Source: Hysterangium stoloniferum
Lineage: Eukaryota; Basidiomycota; Agaricomycetes; Hysterangiales; Hysterangiaceae
NCBI GenBank assembly: GCA_015178975.1
Contig: WHVD01000241.1
Location: 1-64,000, forward strand
Direction of reading: 5' to 3'
DNA length: 64,000 bases
Both the position numbers and the translations under genes were made by a program. The notes under the pieces were generated by a model. It made no database searches. It worked only from the letters and a program-made list of their open reading frames with translations, and had not been told where the DNA came from. Shown in pieces: positions 49,364-59,989 of this stretch; the stretch's first letter is position 1, and every line of letters begins with the position of its first letter.

Positions 49364-49933
49364 ATGTCACAAGCACAAATTCTTATATATACTTTGGCAC
49401 TCAAGATGACTTCTACACAGCCAAATCAGTTTCATCAAACAGACGACCAAAACTCCATCATGTTCAACACTGCATCGTCCTCCAAAGTAACCCTCAGTTC
49501 CTACTCAAAACCGACTCTTCACTCCCAAATAGAACTCCAGCCAATAACGTCTCGCTTCTCCTCATCCTCAGACATCATTTCCAAGCCCTTACCAGCCCAC
49601 TCATGCTCCTCCAAGAAATACCATCGTTTCCTCCGTCGACAAGGTATTCGACTCCCATATGCTCCAGACGATCCTGTCTTCATTCGTATAGAGCACTATG
49701 ATGGCTCCTCCGAAATCCTCCACTATCAGTTCGATCGAGTGTTCCAGCAGGACTGTTCCCCACCGTCATTGGGAATCTATTACATGGCAACGTTCACTCC
49801 AGTAGGAGATCACAGAGGACCCAAGTTATTTAGGACCCCGGTTCCAGAGGGAAGTCAAGTAGAGCCTTGTCGAGGTCGTCGTCGATTCGTGTTCCTTGTG
49901 TGGTTGTGGAGCCTACTCACCACCTGGTTCTAA
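49364..49933 (+). CDS. Orphan open frame in the LTR cluster (189 aa), unknown
   Basis: The longest intact frame in the repeat region. An alternative start at 49406 gives 175 residues in a better context. The N-terminal third is Ser/Gln/Thr-rich (SSSKVTLSSYSK), followed by a more ordered part (SSKKYHRFLRRQGIRLPYAP, FIRIEHYDGSSEILHYQF, PSLGIYYMATFTPVGDHRGP) and a basic, hydrophobic end (RGRRRFVFLVWLWSLL). No zinc knuckle, protease DTG, or polymerase motif is present, so a Gag origin is unproven. It could be a captured host fragment or an element-specific protein. Confidence 0.4.
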   Translation: MSQAQILIYTLALKMTSTQPNQFHQTDDQNSIMFNTASSSKVTLSSYSKPTLHSQIELQPITSRFSSSSDIISKPLPAHSCSSKKYHRFLRRQGIRLPYAPDDPVFIRIEHYDGSSEILHYQFDRVFQQDCSPPSLGIYYMATFTPVGDHRGPKLFRTPVPEGSQVEPCRGRRRFVFLVWLWSLLTTWF

Positions 49934-51508
49934 ATGGTGATTGATTGTGTCCCCTCCTTATACTGCAAAACTAGGAACACAATACGTCCAATCTCGGTTC
50001 ATCGATTGGTAATATTGTCAAGATTTCGAAATCAAGCATAGCATTTGAGGGTGATGCACTATCGTGGGATTCTTGTGTTTCTGACTCCTATCATCGATGT
50101 TTCATCAGCCATCACTTCTATTACTCCATCATCCCTATTGTCTGACTCACTTCCCCTATTGTTCTATTGTGTTTCCCCATTTATCCGTATCACATGTCTG
50201 ATCTCATCTTTTGTTTGTCATTCTCTTATTGTTCAGCGCAGCCTCCCCCTATTATTGTTCACAGCTTTACTAACACTCCTATTGTGATGACTCAGAGATG
50301 ACTCACACCATATCGCATCGTTATTGTGTCATTGTTTGTAGATGTTTGATTTGACCTGTGCTCTCTCATGTATATAAGGGCCTCTCTTTGCCCACTATTG
50401 AACAAGCACTTTCGTTGTATCTCATTTCGAAGCTCATTCTTAAGGACAATCTCTTAAGTCTTACTCTCAGTCTCACTCCTATGGCCAGTAAGGGATACTG
50501 TAGTGTCTCTTATTGTTGAAGTTCTACACTCCTCGACATTAGGCTTACGTCAGCCTTTTGATATCATCTTCGTTTACGTCATCCAAGGTCCGATCTCTAG
50601 CCTCTCGCTCCGAGTGTGTTTGGTTATAGACTGGTTTCAAGAACGACTGTGTCAGTGACCGTCATAAAGACTTGACCGTTGCGCGCAGGTTATTAGGTCT
50701 TTTCCTAGTAGCAAACTTACAACGGGCTTTAACTACTAGCGCAATCAGAGCTTCGAACTATACTAGTCGAAACTCAAACCATTATCTCGATCCACATGGA
50801 CTACATCCACACTACTCTGTTATTTGACTCTCTCGTTATTCTCTTCAACACTCAAACAGTCATTCAGAATTGTACTTTACAGTCAATTCTCCTTTATTCA
50901 TTTTAGCTCTCTATTCTACTTTAGATGGCTAATTCACTCGACCATATTGAACTAAACAGTCAATACATGTTTGGTCTGTATTAGACTTAGATAGTCAATA
51001 CATCGTCATGTCGTACCTAAATGGTCAATATTATTTGTATATAGAACAGTTAGAACTTCCACCACTCTTCACAGATTGTATGTACAACATTAGCTAGTTT
51101 ATATAGACCGTAGAATGTATCCAATTGTTATGACTGGACTGTGGGTTTCTCTGGAAACCCTCTGATAAGCTCCATGCATGACTCTTAACAGTAATACCAA
51201 ATCCAGTAATAATGAGATCCAAACAAATAATCATGAAACAAGATAAGTAGACACCAAATTTGGTGTTAGGAACAGAACAGAGCAGAGTGGAGTCTGAAAC
51301 GTGACAGGTCAGGCAAGTCGACTGCAGGAATCCCACAGAGGTTGAGGGGTCAGGTGGTGATGAGTTGGGGGTCAAGTAATAGATAGGTCTAAGCCCATGG
51401 GCCCCGTTGAGGTAAATAGCAGTGTGTTTCAAAGAGGAGATTAGAGCTGAAAATGTACTGAGATTACTGGGGGAAATCTAAGCTGATTTTCTGACTGGAT
51501 TGTATATA

Positions 51509-51956
51509 CAACATCTGCCAGACTATATATATAGACTGTGGAATGTATGTCATACCAAATCCAGTAATAATGAAATCCAAACTAGTAATCATGAAATGAG
51601 ATAAGTAAACACCAAATCCTGTGTCAGGAACAGAACCGAGCAGAGCAGAGTCTGAAACATGACAGGTCATTAGACCATAATGGGAATGGGGCTCAGTTAG
51701 AGTGCGGACAGGTTTGCCAGACAGTGTCTGGTGACTGGTATGTGGGACAGGGTCAGAGATAGACAGGTACAATGTGCACAGGTCCCAGTGGGTATTCTGG
51801 TGACTGATACAGTACATGAAGTAATGGAGGTCAAGCACAGACAGGTCTGATGTCTGGAGTCCAGCAGGTTTTCTGGTAAACTGACAACTGGTGTGTAAAG
51901 GGTGCTGGTGGCTATAGGGTAGGTCCTGGAGTCCAGTGGGTTTTCTGGTCATAACA
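51509..51956 (-). repeat. LTR-like repeat, inverted arm 1
   Basis: Reverse complement of 54550-55040. Its minus-strand start is TGTTATGACCAGAAAACCC. Inside are several diverged ~25-bp units of the type ACCAGAAAACCCACTGGACTC. Confidence 0.75.
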
Positions 51957-51964
51957 CTCTGCAC

Positions 51965-52085
51965 AGCTTGATAATGCAGTTCAGGCTACCCAATTCATTA
52001 ATTCTATGATCTCCAACCCTGTCACTCCCCAAACAGTCAGAAATATACTGAAGGAGAATGGTTTTTACTCTGCAACAAACCAAAA
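51965..52085 (+). pseudogene. Tc1/mariner transposase scrap
   Basis: The plus strand reads LDNAVQATQFINS, VTPQTVRNILKENGFYSAT, the same helix-turn-helix segment as at about 410-530 of this window, and stops soon after. It abuts the end of the LTR-like arm at 51956, as if that element had inserted into the transposon. Confidence 0.75.
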
Positions 52086-52407
52086 GTGACCATTTATAAC
52101 ACTGTATTGACTATCAAAGTATGATACAGGCAAAAGGGACTAATCACCATAAGCAACTGTAAGGCAGCTGGAGGTGATTTAAGATAGGAAATGGGAATTG
52201 ACCTTTACAGTACAATTCAGACTAAATAAGTCTAATGAGAAGGAATAAGTAAAGGTTGTTCACAAGAGTGAAATGGAAAATTTCTACTATTTTTTAACTA
52301 AGCAATTCTTTTAATATTTGTTTGTATTAGTTCAAAGATCTATGTATGCCTGTGGGTACATAGGATCTTGTGGGCACATACTTACCACATGTTAAGGGTC
52401 GTGCAGG

Positions 52408-53000
52408 CTCATGGAGGGTTTTGGAGAAACCCGCAGATATTCTGGTATGCCTTGGCTTCAGCTTATAGGCTGCACCCTCACAAGATCATGGTGTCCAATT
52501 TCAGACAGGTGGATGGAAAACCTGGGAAGTCTGGGTGTAGTCAATTAGGTTGATAGGTTGAAGGTCAATAGGTCAAAAGACCAGTTGGAAAGCCCACAAG
52601 CTCTGAGGAGGTTGATAGCATTGTGTGAGATGAGAGATGGGGATGGAGCAGATATGCATTAAGTAACTGGGGGAGAACTTAGTTTATTTTCTGACTGGAT
52701 TGTATGTACAACATTAGCTAGACTATATAGACTGTGGAATGTATGCAATACCAAATCTGGTAATAATGAAGATCTGTTACGATGGGAATACCTGCTGGAC
52801 TCCAGGCACTAACTTATATGCACCCACACCCTACATGCACCAATTATCAGTTTACCAGAATACCCACCAGACTCCATATGTCAGACCTGTCTATGCTCAA
52901 CCTTCATCACTTCATGTATCAGTCACCAGAATACCCACTGGAACCCACTCCTGTCTATCTCCAACCCTGTCCCACGCACCAGTCACTGGACCCCACTTGG
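52408..53000 (+). repeat. Repeat copies: dispersed unit plus TGTTACG-type LTR piece
   Basis: 52408-52735 matches 48318-49035. From about 52735 the sequence matches the TGTTATGACC family (CCTGCTGGACTCCAGGC, ATGTCAGACCTGTCT, CAGTCACCAGAATACCCACTG) in the plus orientation until about 53000. Confidence 0.6.
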
Positions 53001-54549
53001 AAAACCTGTTACAACTGTGTCACAACCCGACGGTCCCCGAGGTTATCACCACCTATCGATGTTTCAAGTTAGCGTTCAAGTCACTGCATTGGGAACCGTC
53101 AGACCCCCAATGCTGATGTATGCTTTCATGGTGATCAAACTCCATTTATGCCCCCATCAAAATATACTCGTACTATCTGGTTAAACTCTGATATGTCCCT
53201 TTTTATTATTGATGATCCATTCTACTCTATGTTTCACATATGTCTATATATACTTGTAACCCTCAGACTATTTCCTTTTCTCGTAATCCCACTCTCAGTT
53301 ATTTCACGGCCTCTGAACTAATTGTAACCTTCCCGTTTCTAGTTAAGCTTATTTGTCAATACTGTTTTCTGCTCTTCTCCTAGTTAGTATTTTCTAGACA
53401 CCAAATACTTATATATGAACCCACTGTAGTTGTAGTTACTAGGCAATCAGAATATCAACTCAGAATACCCTCTTACACCTCTAGAAGTCTTACACTAAGT
53501 ATCCCACTATCCGCCTTCATGTGCGCTCGCCCACTCTCAGTCCCTGACCCCTTGGCCCAACACTCGACTTATCCTTCAGTCCTGATCGGTAACTCGCTGA
53601 GAGGTACTCATTAGGACTAGTCTTTGGGGCATAGGCAGCAGTTACATAACTGTAACCTGTTATAAGGAGTTGGGTGCATGTAGGATGGGGTCTGGAGCCC
53701 AGTAGGTTTTCCAGTCCTAACACCACAGTCCTATGTACACTAGTGGGTATAACTTAGAATTCAGACACTTTTAACCTGTAACCATGACTTGCCCAAGAGA
53801 CCCTTTGAGGTGTCCTGCAAGCTGTGATTAAGGGATCATCTCAGCCATCTTAAATGGCTACAAGTTAAAATCTTGTCTCTCACTCTTAGCTTTGTACTTA
53901 CTGTCAAAGCTCAGCTCTCATTACTTGAACTCACTTCTCACTACTTGCATCTCTTCAATAAGGGAAAAATGTAGGAAATATAATATGATGAAATGGTTAT
54001 ATTTCCCAAAGAGGGGTACCTCTCACACTAGGGTAGGTGTGATGTATCACTTATGTTGAGAATTATAAGTACTTTGTGGCAACTTAAGATAATCAACAAA
54101 GATATATAAAAGGGCTGGTTGTGTCAGTAGGCTATTGTTTTAGGGTTCTTATCTTAATAGTAGTTAAAGATTTAAATGTTATGTATATTGGAGAAAAAAT
54201 GAATAGCTTTCACTTTGCATAACTAAGATTAGTCACATTAATAAGGAGCACAATTCTCATTAACCTGAGAAAGATAAGATCCCGTAAACCTGGAACAGGT
54301 GGAATAAGATGTGCAAATGCAAATGGGACTAGACTGTATAGTTTAGGAGGTTCAGAAAGCTTAGATTTCATATTTTAACTCTGCTTCTTATATACTTATG
54401 TAGAATAATACTGCACAACTGCATATTACTGTGTATAAATTACAGTTGCTATGTAATAACTGCACATGATGGAAATATAGCACAGCTATGCATAACTGTA
54501 CATGCACAGTTACAACTGTCTTAAACTAATGTAGCTAAGAAAAGATATT

Positions 54550-55040
54550 GTTATGACCAGAAAACCCGCCAGACTCTGGGACCTACCCTATAGGCACCAG
54601 CACCTTTTACACACCAGTTGTCAGTTTACTGGAAAACCTGCTGGACTCCAGATGTCAGACCTGTCTGTGCTCGACCTCCATTACTTCATGTATCAGTCAC
54701 CAGAATACCCACTGGGACCTGTGCACATCGTACCTGTCTATCTCCAACCCTGCCCCACATACCAGTCACCAGACACTGCCCAGTAAACCTGTCCACACTC
54801 TAACTGAGCCCCATTCCCATTATGGTCAAATGACCTGCCACATTTTGGACTCTGCTCCCACCCCATTCCTGTTATGGTCTAACAACCTGTCACATTTCAG
54901 ACTCCACTCTGCTCTGTTCTATTCCTAACACCAAATTTGGTGTTTACTTATCTCATTTCATGATTACTAGTTTGGATTTCATTATTACTGGATTTGGTAT
55001 GACATACATTCCACAGTCTATATAGTCTGGCAGATGTTGT
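54550..55040 (+). repeat. LTR-like repeat, inverted arm 2
   Basis: Plus-oriented copy of the element at 51509-51956, starting TGTTATGACCAG and reaching GTCTGGCAGATGTTGT. It contains an internal duplication of CATTCCCATTATGGTC / CATTCCTGTTATGGTC about 55 bp apart, which arm 1 has once. Confidence 0.75.
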
Positions 55041-55689
55041 GAAGGGTATGCATATATCATGATTGGACTGTGGAATAATATACATATTATAGTACTTTAT
55101 TATCTAGTTTTTATTTCTTTTCTTTAACTCTCTATATCTTTTGAGCATACCCGTATTTCTTAGTTCAAAGTCTTGTGTATATCCTATGGGCGCTCTCGGC
55201 GCCAAATGACAGATACCTTTTTACCCAGCAGACACCACCTCGTAACGACCCGACGTCGAATAGTGAGAGGTGTCAAGGGTAATGTCTCAGCTACCTATAA
55301 AGGTAGTTTTCTTACATACTAATAGTCTTTGGACTCGAACCGCGAAGGTCGAGTCCCACTCCCAAGTCTTTGCGCTCATCGACACTATAGTCGACTCGCA
55401 CTGCTATATCTCTACCCTAGACATTCAGTCTTTCGCTGACTATCTCTCTTACTTCTAGCTACAAGTTGTACTGTAAGAGTCAACTCTTCTTTTCTCCTGT
55501 CCTCGTCGTCATGAGCAACCGTACAGTTGCTCTGGTGACGTGTAGTGCATCTCTCTACTAGTACTATCAGTCTAGTAATCTACTGTATTGTACTGGACGG
55601 TCAATACTTAATAATAGTAGTTGAATAAATACTATTCTTCGTATATTGAGTGGTCAGAATCTATCGACTCTTCACAGATGTTGTATATA

Positions 55690-55965
55690 CAATCCAGTCA
55701 GAAAATCAGCTTAGATTCTCCCCAGTAATCTCAGTACATTTTCCACTCTAATCTCCTCTTTGAAACACACCGCTATTTACCTCATTGAGGCTCATGGGTT
55801 CTGACCTATCTATTACCCAACTACTCCCAGACTCCCTGAGATTCCTGTCTGCCCATCTGAAATTGGACGACACAATCTCGCGAGGGCACAGGCTATAAGC
55901 TGAAGCCAAGTCCTACTGGCTTTCCCACAGGTTTCTCCAGAAACCCTCCGATAAGCTTCACACAC
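55690..55965 (+). repeat. Reverse-oriented dispersed repeat copy
   Basis: Reverse complement of parts of 48318-49035 and 52408-52735: ACAATCCAGTCAGAAAATC at the left, then GGCTATAAGCTGAAG and TTTCTCCAGAAACCCTCC at the right. Also matches the reverse complement of 51150-51510. Confidence 0.65.
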
Positions 55966-56420
55966 TCCTTAACAAATCTTGAACTTAGGAGGCAGGATTC
56001 TGTGTTTATCTGTGGAATGTTGATAAAGGTCCTGAACAGAAGAAATTGTAAGGGTGACCTCAAACAGGACCTGTGGTACTCACATAAGGCTAGCAGAGGG
56101 ATATCCAAAGAGAAAAGAATAAGGGACCTCTACTAGGTGCTTTGAAATATGGGTCTCTAAAAATAGAATGACAGCTTATCCCATATGGACATTAACTATT
56201 TACTCTGCATGAGAATATTCCTAGAGGGTGGAATAGGTATATATGATCAACTACTACATATAATGAAACAAGCCAGGGGTGCTGCAAACAGTGATACCAT
56301 GGGTGGGGATCCAATAATGAGTTGATGGGGGTTTTGAGTCTAAAACAGGTTGTGGGGGTCCAAAATAATGAGATTCTAAACAGAGGGTGATCAGGTGTAT
56401 GTACCATACAATCTTTTAAG

Positions 56421-57118
56421 CATTGACCATATCATTAAATATAAACTTCAAATTTGTATAGTCCAGTGGGATTCTGTATCCCTTTATCTTTCTTGTGACT
56501 TGTCAGAGGATAATCCAATTAAAAATCCACAAAACTCCTGGATGTGGTTGTAGGATATAACATCACATAGAACATGTATGTAATCAATCAATTTAAAATA
56601 CTATTCACATCCCTGAATTTGATGGAATTATAAAATGATATAGAATCTGTTAGATGGTCCACAATTGAGTTAAACTTTCCTTTGTTCCAATATAAACTCC
56701 CTTTGTTCTCCACATGTTGGAACAAAGGAGAGTTTAACTCATGGTTACACTGTATGCCTGATGGGAACAATTAGTAATAAGCATAATATCCCAAATGGCC
56801 ACGAATGTATTAATGAAAAAAATAATCGGTCATAAAAACACTTGATTATGAATAGCGACAAATTCCATTGTGTCTTAGGAGAAAAAGTCGGAAGAAACCG
56901 AGCTTTCGGAAGCTGGTGGGATAGAATCACTGGTCTTGCCTTGTACTTACTTGGGATCGTCACCCTGTCAATCTTAAACTCCTCCGTGCAATTGTTTCTT
57001 GGCTTATTCATCATCCTTATCGTCACACTGTCTTTCTTCCAAAGGATTCTACCTTCATCGATGGTGAGCGCTTACAAACGCCATTGAATGGACAAGCCGT
57101 TGCTTACTTCTTACCGTC
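56421..57118. other. AT-rich flank of DCN1 with a foldback
   Basis: Holds a 24-bp inverted repeat (56667-56690 and 56717-56740). A minus frame at 56745-57026 and a plus frame at 56842-57087 overlap; the minus one ends at a good GTAAGT donor near 56940 and could be the first exon of a divergent gene, but nothing supports it further. Confidence 0.35.
56667..56740. repeat. Foldback: 24-bp arms, 26-bp loop
   Basis: Left arm GAGTTAAACTTTCCTTTGTT.. and right arm ..AACAAAGGAGAGTTTAACTC pair over 24 bp with one mismatch; the loop is 26 bases. It resembles a miniature inverted-repeat element or a strong hairpin, about 380 bp upstream of the DCN1 start. No clear target-site duplication was seen. Confidence 0.85.
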
Positions 57119-58150
57119 ATGGATCAGTCTAAGAGCAGCAGATCGTCCAAGTCAAAGATTAACACAGCGGAGTTTACGGCAGCCTTAAACCAGTTTATGG
57201 CCATCACGAACTTGAATCAGAAAGACGCAACGAAGTATATCCAGAAGTTCGGCAGGGCCGATCTAGCGATTGACGCATTTTATAACGATCCCATCGCTAT
57301 TTCTGGCGTACCACTATCTAAACCATTAGTCCAAATACCGAAATTGAACGCGCTGTTTGACAGATACAAAGAGGCTCAATCCATGGGCGAAGACGACGTT
57401 ATGGGTATTGATGGAACATTGAGGCTCTGTGCAGACTTGGAAGTCGATCCGGAAGATGTCGTGCTTCTGGCTGTTGCTTGTGAACTCAACGCTCCAGCAG
57501 TTGGCTCGTTCACAAGGACAGGCTGGCGGGAAGGTTGGAAGGCGTTGGGCGTTGACTCAATCCCTAGCATGAGGAACCTGTTGCCGCGGTTACGACGCAA
57601 TCTTGGGACGGATTATTTTTATTTCAAGAGAGTTTATCTCTTTACATTTGATTTTGCAAAGGTGGAGGGACAACGAAGTGTTGGTAAGTTGAAATATTTT
57701 TTTTTTGAGTCGGGACCTGACGTCCAACTAGCTTTGGAGACTGCACAAGCATTCTGGGGTTTGCTGCTCCCTCATGCAGTGGCCGGTGGCGCGTTAGTTC
57801 ATGTGCCAGACGATGATGAACAAGAGAGACCAGATGGTACGCAGGGCTGGAATGATTCCCTCACAATGCTATGGTTCGAATTTCTGGCCGAGAAAGGCGG
57901 CAAAGGTATCAGCCGTGATACGTGGAACATGGTAGGCTATCTATCTTGATACGACTTTTATTATCTGACTTCGGTGAACAGTTTATCAGTTTTGCTCGCA
58001 CAGTCGATTTTGACAAGCACGACTTCGAAGGTTTGTCTATTATTATAACGGGCTTCCAACATGCAAACTAATTCTTATCTTCCAGGCGCATGGCCGTCAA
58101 TGATTGACGATTTTGTAGCGTGGGCTAACGAACGTGCTTCAGCGTCATGA
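57119..58150 (+). CDS. DCN1: Dcn1, cullin neddylation E3 (DUF298/PONY)
   Basis: Exons 57119-57683, 57732-57931, 57982-58030 and 58086-58150 encode 292 residues; introns of 48, 50 and 55 bp keep the frame. An N-terminal UBA-like region (about residues 20-58; FMAITNLNQKDATKYIQ..FGRADLAIDAFYN) is followed by the potentiating-neddylation domain (about 76-285; LNALFDRYKEA, DGTLRLCADLEVDPEDVVLLAVA, RVYLFTFDFAKVEGQRSV, AQAFWGLLLP, DTWNMFISFARTVD, GAWPSMIDDFVAW). Dcn1 binds cullins and the Nedd8-charged Ubc12 and promotes Nedd8 transfer to the cullin lysine; it acts in nucleus and cytoplasm. Sequence length and domain order are normal. The start is the first ATG in frame with the UBA-like region. A Ser/Lys-rich leader (residues 3-14) precedes it. 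Confidence 0.96.
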
Positions 58151-58275
58151 CGAGACAGCTCAGTCGCCGTAATACCGGATTTCGTATTATTTCCCTTTGT
58201 GCACATCATATATTCCCTGCCTGTTCTGCTACTGTTGTTGTTTTAATAGACGTGTCTATCAGACAGTGATAACAA

Positions 58276-58677
58276 TTAATCAAACACCAGTGACTTTTCC
58301 CAAGATGCCGCGTCTCCCAATATTGCTGGAAGAAATCCTGAATGTTTGACGACGCTTAACCGTACTGGATTATCAAGCACTACGACTGCTGCAAGAAGAG
58401 TTTCTGCATCCCTGAAGAAAAACAAACCCAACATCTAAATGCGATTGAAACGAAAGACGAAAATGGCAGCCCACGCATCAGCTATACGTATAACAACCTC
58501 ATGACCTTCTTCTGAAATCCAAAGTACATCCATGTACGTTCCGGCCCGAGTCACTCCGAAGGACTGCAACATTGCTATTTCAAGCAGCTTTCGTATAGTA
58601 AGACCTTCAGAGATAGAAGGCTTGACAGAAAGCCGAATATATCGATAAACATTTGGTAGTGTTAGACCCGAACCCAT
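58276..58677 (-). CDS. RNase P/MRP small subunit, Pop8/Rpp14-like
   Basis: Exons 58677-58475 and 58411-58276, a 63-bp intron (GTGGGC..CAG, phase 2), 112 residues. The order YRYIRLSVKP, LTIRKLLEIAMLQSFGVT, GTYMDVLWISEEGHEVVIRIAD, AETLLAAVVVL matches the small alpha/beta fold of the Pop8/Rpp14 group, with the SFG..G..(M/V)D(V/I)L core. These subunits belong to the RNase P and RNase MRP complexes, which trim the 5' end of tRNAs and process pre-rRNA in the nucleus and nucleolus. The gene is convergent with DCN1 (125 bp between stops) and divergent from the E2 gene (132 bp between starts). Pop5 is the main alternative, but Pop5 is longer. Confidence 0.8.
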
Positions 58678-58809
58678 TGTACTTTTGGGTAGCTCTACCT
58701 TAAAACGGTTGAGCGTCTACGCATATTCAAAGTCCGCCACTTCTTCTCCGTCTCACTACTTGGTTCCTGCTAACACCCTCTTTGTTTTCTTTGTATACTG
58801 TAATTAATC
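58678..58809. promoter_or_regulatory. Divergent promoter between RNase P subunit and E2 genes
   Basis: Only 132 bp separate the two divergent start codons, so both promoters and 5' UTRs must fit here. The strand facing the E2 is pyrimidine-rich (58735-58790, CTTCTTCTCC and TTTGTTTTCTTTG). No TATA box is evident. Confidence 0.55.
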
Positions 58810-59989
58810 ATGGTAAGTATTCACCAGTGATTATACCTAGGTTATTTCAAGGTGTTAAATAGTCATGGCGCGTTTAGCCCACCCCACGAGTTACGCGCCA
58901 GATAATGCGAGAACTCACACAGTTGCGGCAAGATCCCCCGGAGGGCATTCGGATATGCACAAATGAAGAGAACATGCTTGATCTTACAGGAATTATTGAG
59001 GGCCCTGGTGCGTTTAGTTGTTTCTACGGCGTTTAAGCCCTTAGTGACTTTACCCTCACCTCTACCCCCAACATGGCTGCTTTTGTGATTTATTCCTATT
59101 ATTCTGCGGACTTGTATCTCTAAATACACTTCAGCCGGGACACCATACGAGGGAGGGTACTTCCGAATTAAGTTCAACTTTACAGAAGATTTCCCAACAG
59201 CACCACCTAAATGTATGTCACGTGACGTTTTGTTTCACGCGTCGTGCTTCTGTCTGATCACTTGCAGGTCATTTTATCACTAAACTTTTCCACCCAAACG
59301 TTTCATCTTCAGGAGAGATTTGCGTTAACACTCTTAAGAAAGATTGGCAGTCATCATTTGGCATTGCTCACATACTCGTTACCATCAAATGCCTTTTGAT
59401 TTATCCAAATCCGGAATCCGCGCTGGATGAGGAGGCCGGGAAATTACTTTTAGAGGATTATGCTGCGTTTGAGAAACGTGCTAAACTGATCACTGAAGTT
59501 CATGCGCAACCGAAAGTGAGCTTTTGCCTCAAATCCGATGAATGGTTATGTCTGACAGGAAAATGTATTCAGGTCCGGCCAGTGGAATTTAATACACCTC
59601 CGTCCCGGTCACCGTCATCGACAGCTCCAGGAGTCCCAACTCCAGCCCCGATTACCACTACCATGCCTCTTCCCGTCTCTGTGCGAACATCAACATCCCC
59701 GTCACCGCCCTCGTCAAAAGCGAGTGTCCCGAATGCCCTTTCAAAGTCAACCTCCCCATCTCCCGCTATCCCCATCACTCCATTCCAACCGTCCGTGAAT
59801 GCTTCCTCTCTTGTTAACACAATAATCCCTCCGACGCCTGCATCAACGGTGCTTCAGCCCTCGAGCCAGGCGGGAAATCGGCTTCCTGGGGTTGGGGTAC
59901 CACCTACTGGAAAGACCCCTGGCAAACGGGTTAGCAGCGTTGTAGCCGGTGGTGTGGAAAAGAAGAAGAAGGCACTGAAGAGACTATAA
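58810..59989 (+). CDS. UBE2S: UBE2S-type ubiquitin-conjugating enzyme E2
   Basis: Exons 58810-58812 (the start codon alone), 58878-59007, 59135-59212, 59268-59515 and 59573-59989; 291 residues. The last intron (59516-59572, GTGAGC..CAG) is 57 nt with no stop, so it could be retained and add 19 residues. The UBC fold spans about residues 5-150: [38 protein letters not shown] at 79-81, catalytic Cys89 in [12 protein letters not shown], and [16 protein letters not shown]. After residue 153 comes a Ser/Pro/Thr-rich tail ending KKKKALKRL. Animal UBE2S ends in a similar basic Leu-Arg tail that docks on the anaphase-promoting complex and makes Lys11-linked chains, so the same role is inferred. The tail is lower in complexity than the core. 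Confidence 0.93.

Larger units (their letters stand above)
48000..56420. mobile_element. Nested LTR-type retroelement remnants
   Basis: A cluster of repeat copies in both orientations. One family member begins TGTTATGACCAG and occurs as an inverted pair (51509-51956 and 54550-55040), with further related starts at about 52786 (TGTTACGATG, +) and about 53721 (rc TGTTAGGACTGG, -). Another shared module, with TTAGTTCRA, TGTGTAT and ACACTTTTTACCC, recurs at about 49130, 52330, 53760 and 55150, and in reverse at 48700. A TATATAAGGGCC box near 50374 suits an LTR promoter. No reverse transcriptase, RNase H or integrase motif was found, so these are solo or internally deleted copies. Exact ends and target-site duplications were not determined. 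Confidence 0.6.
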
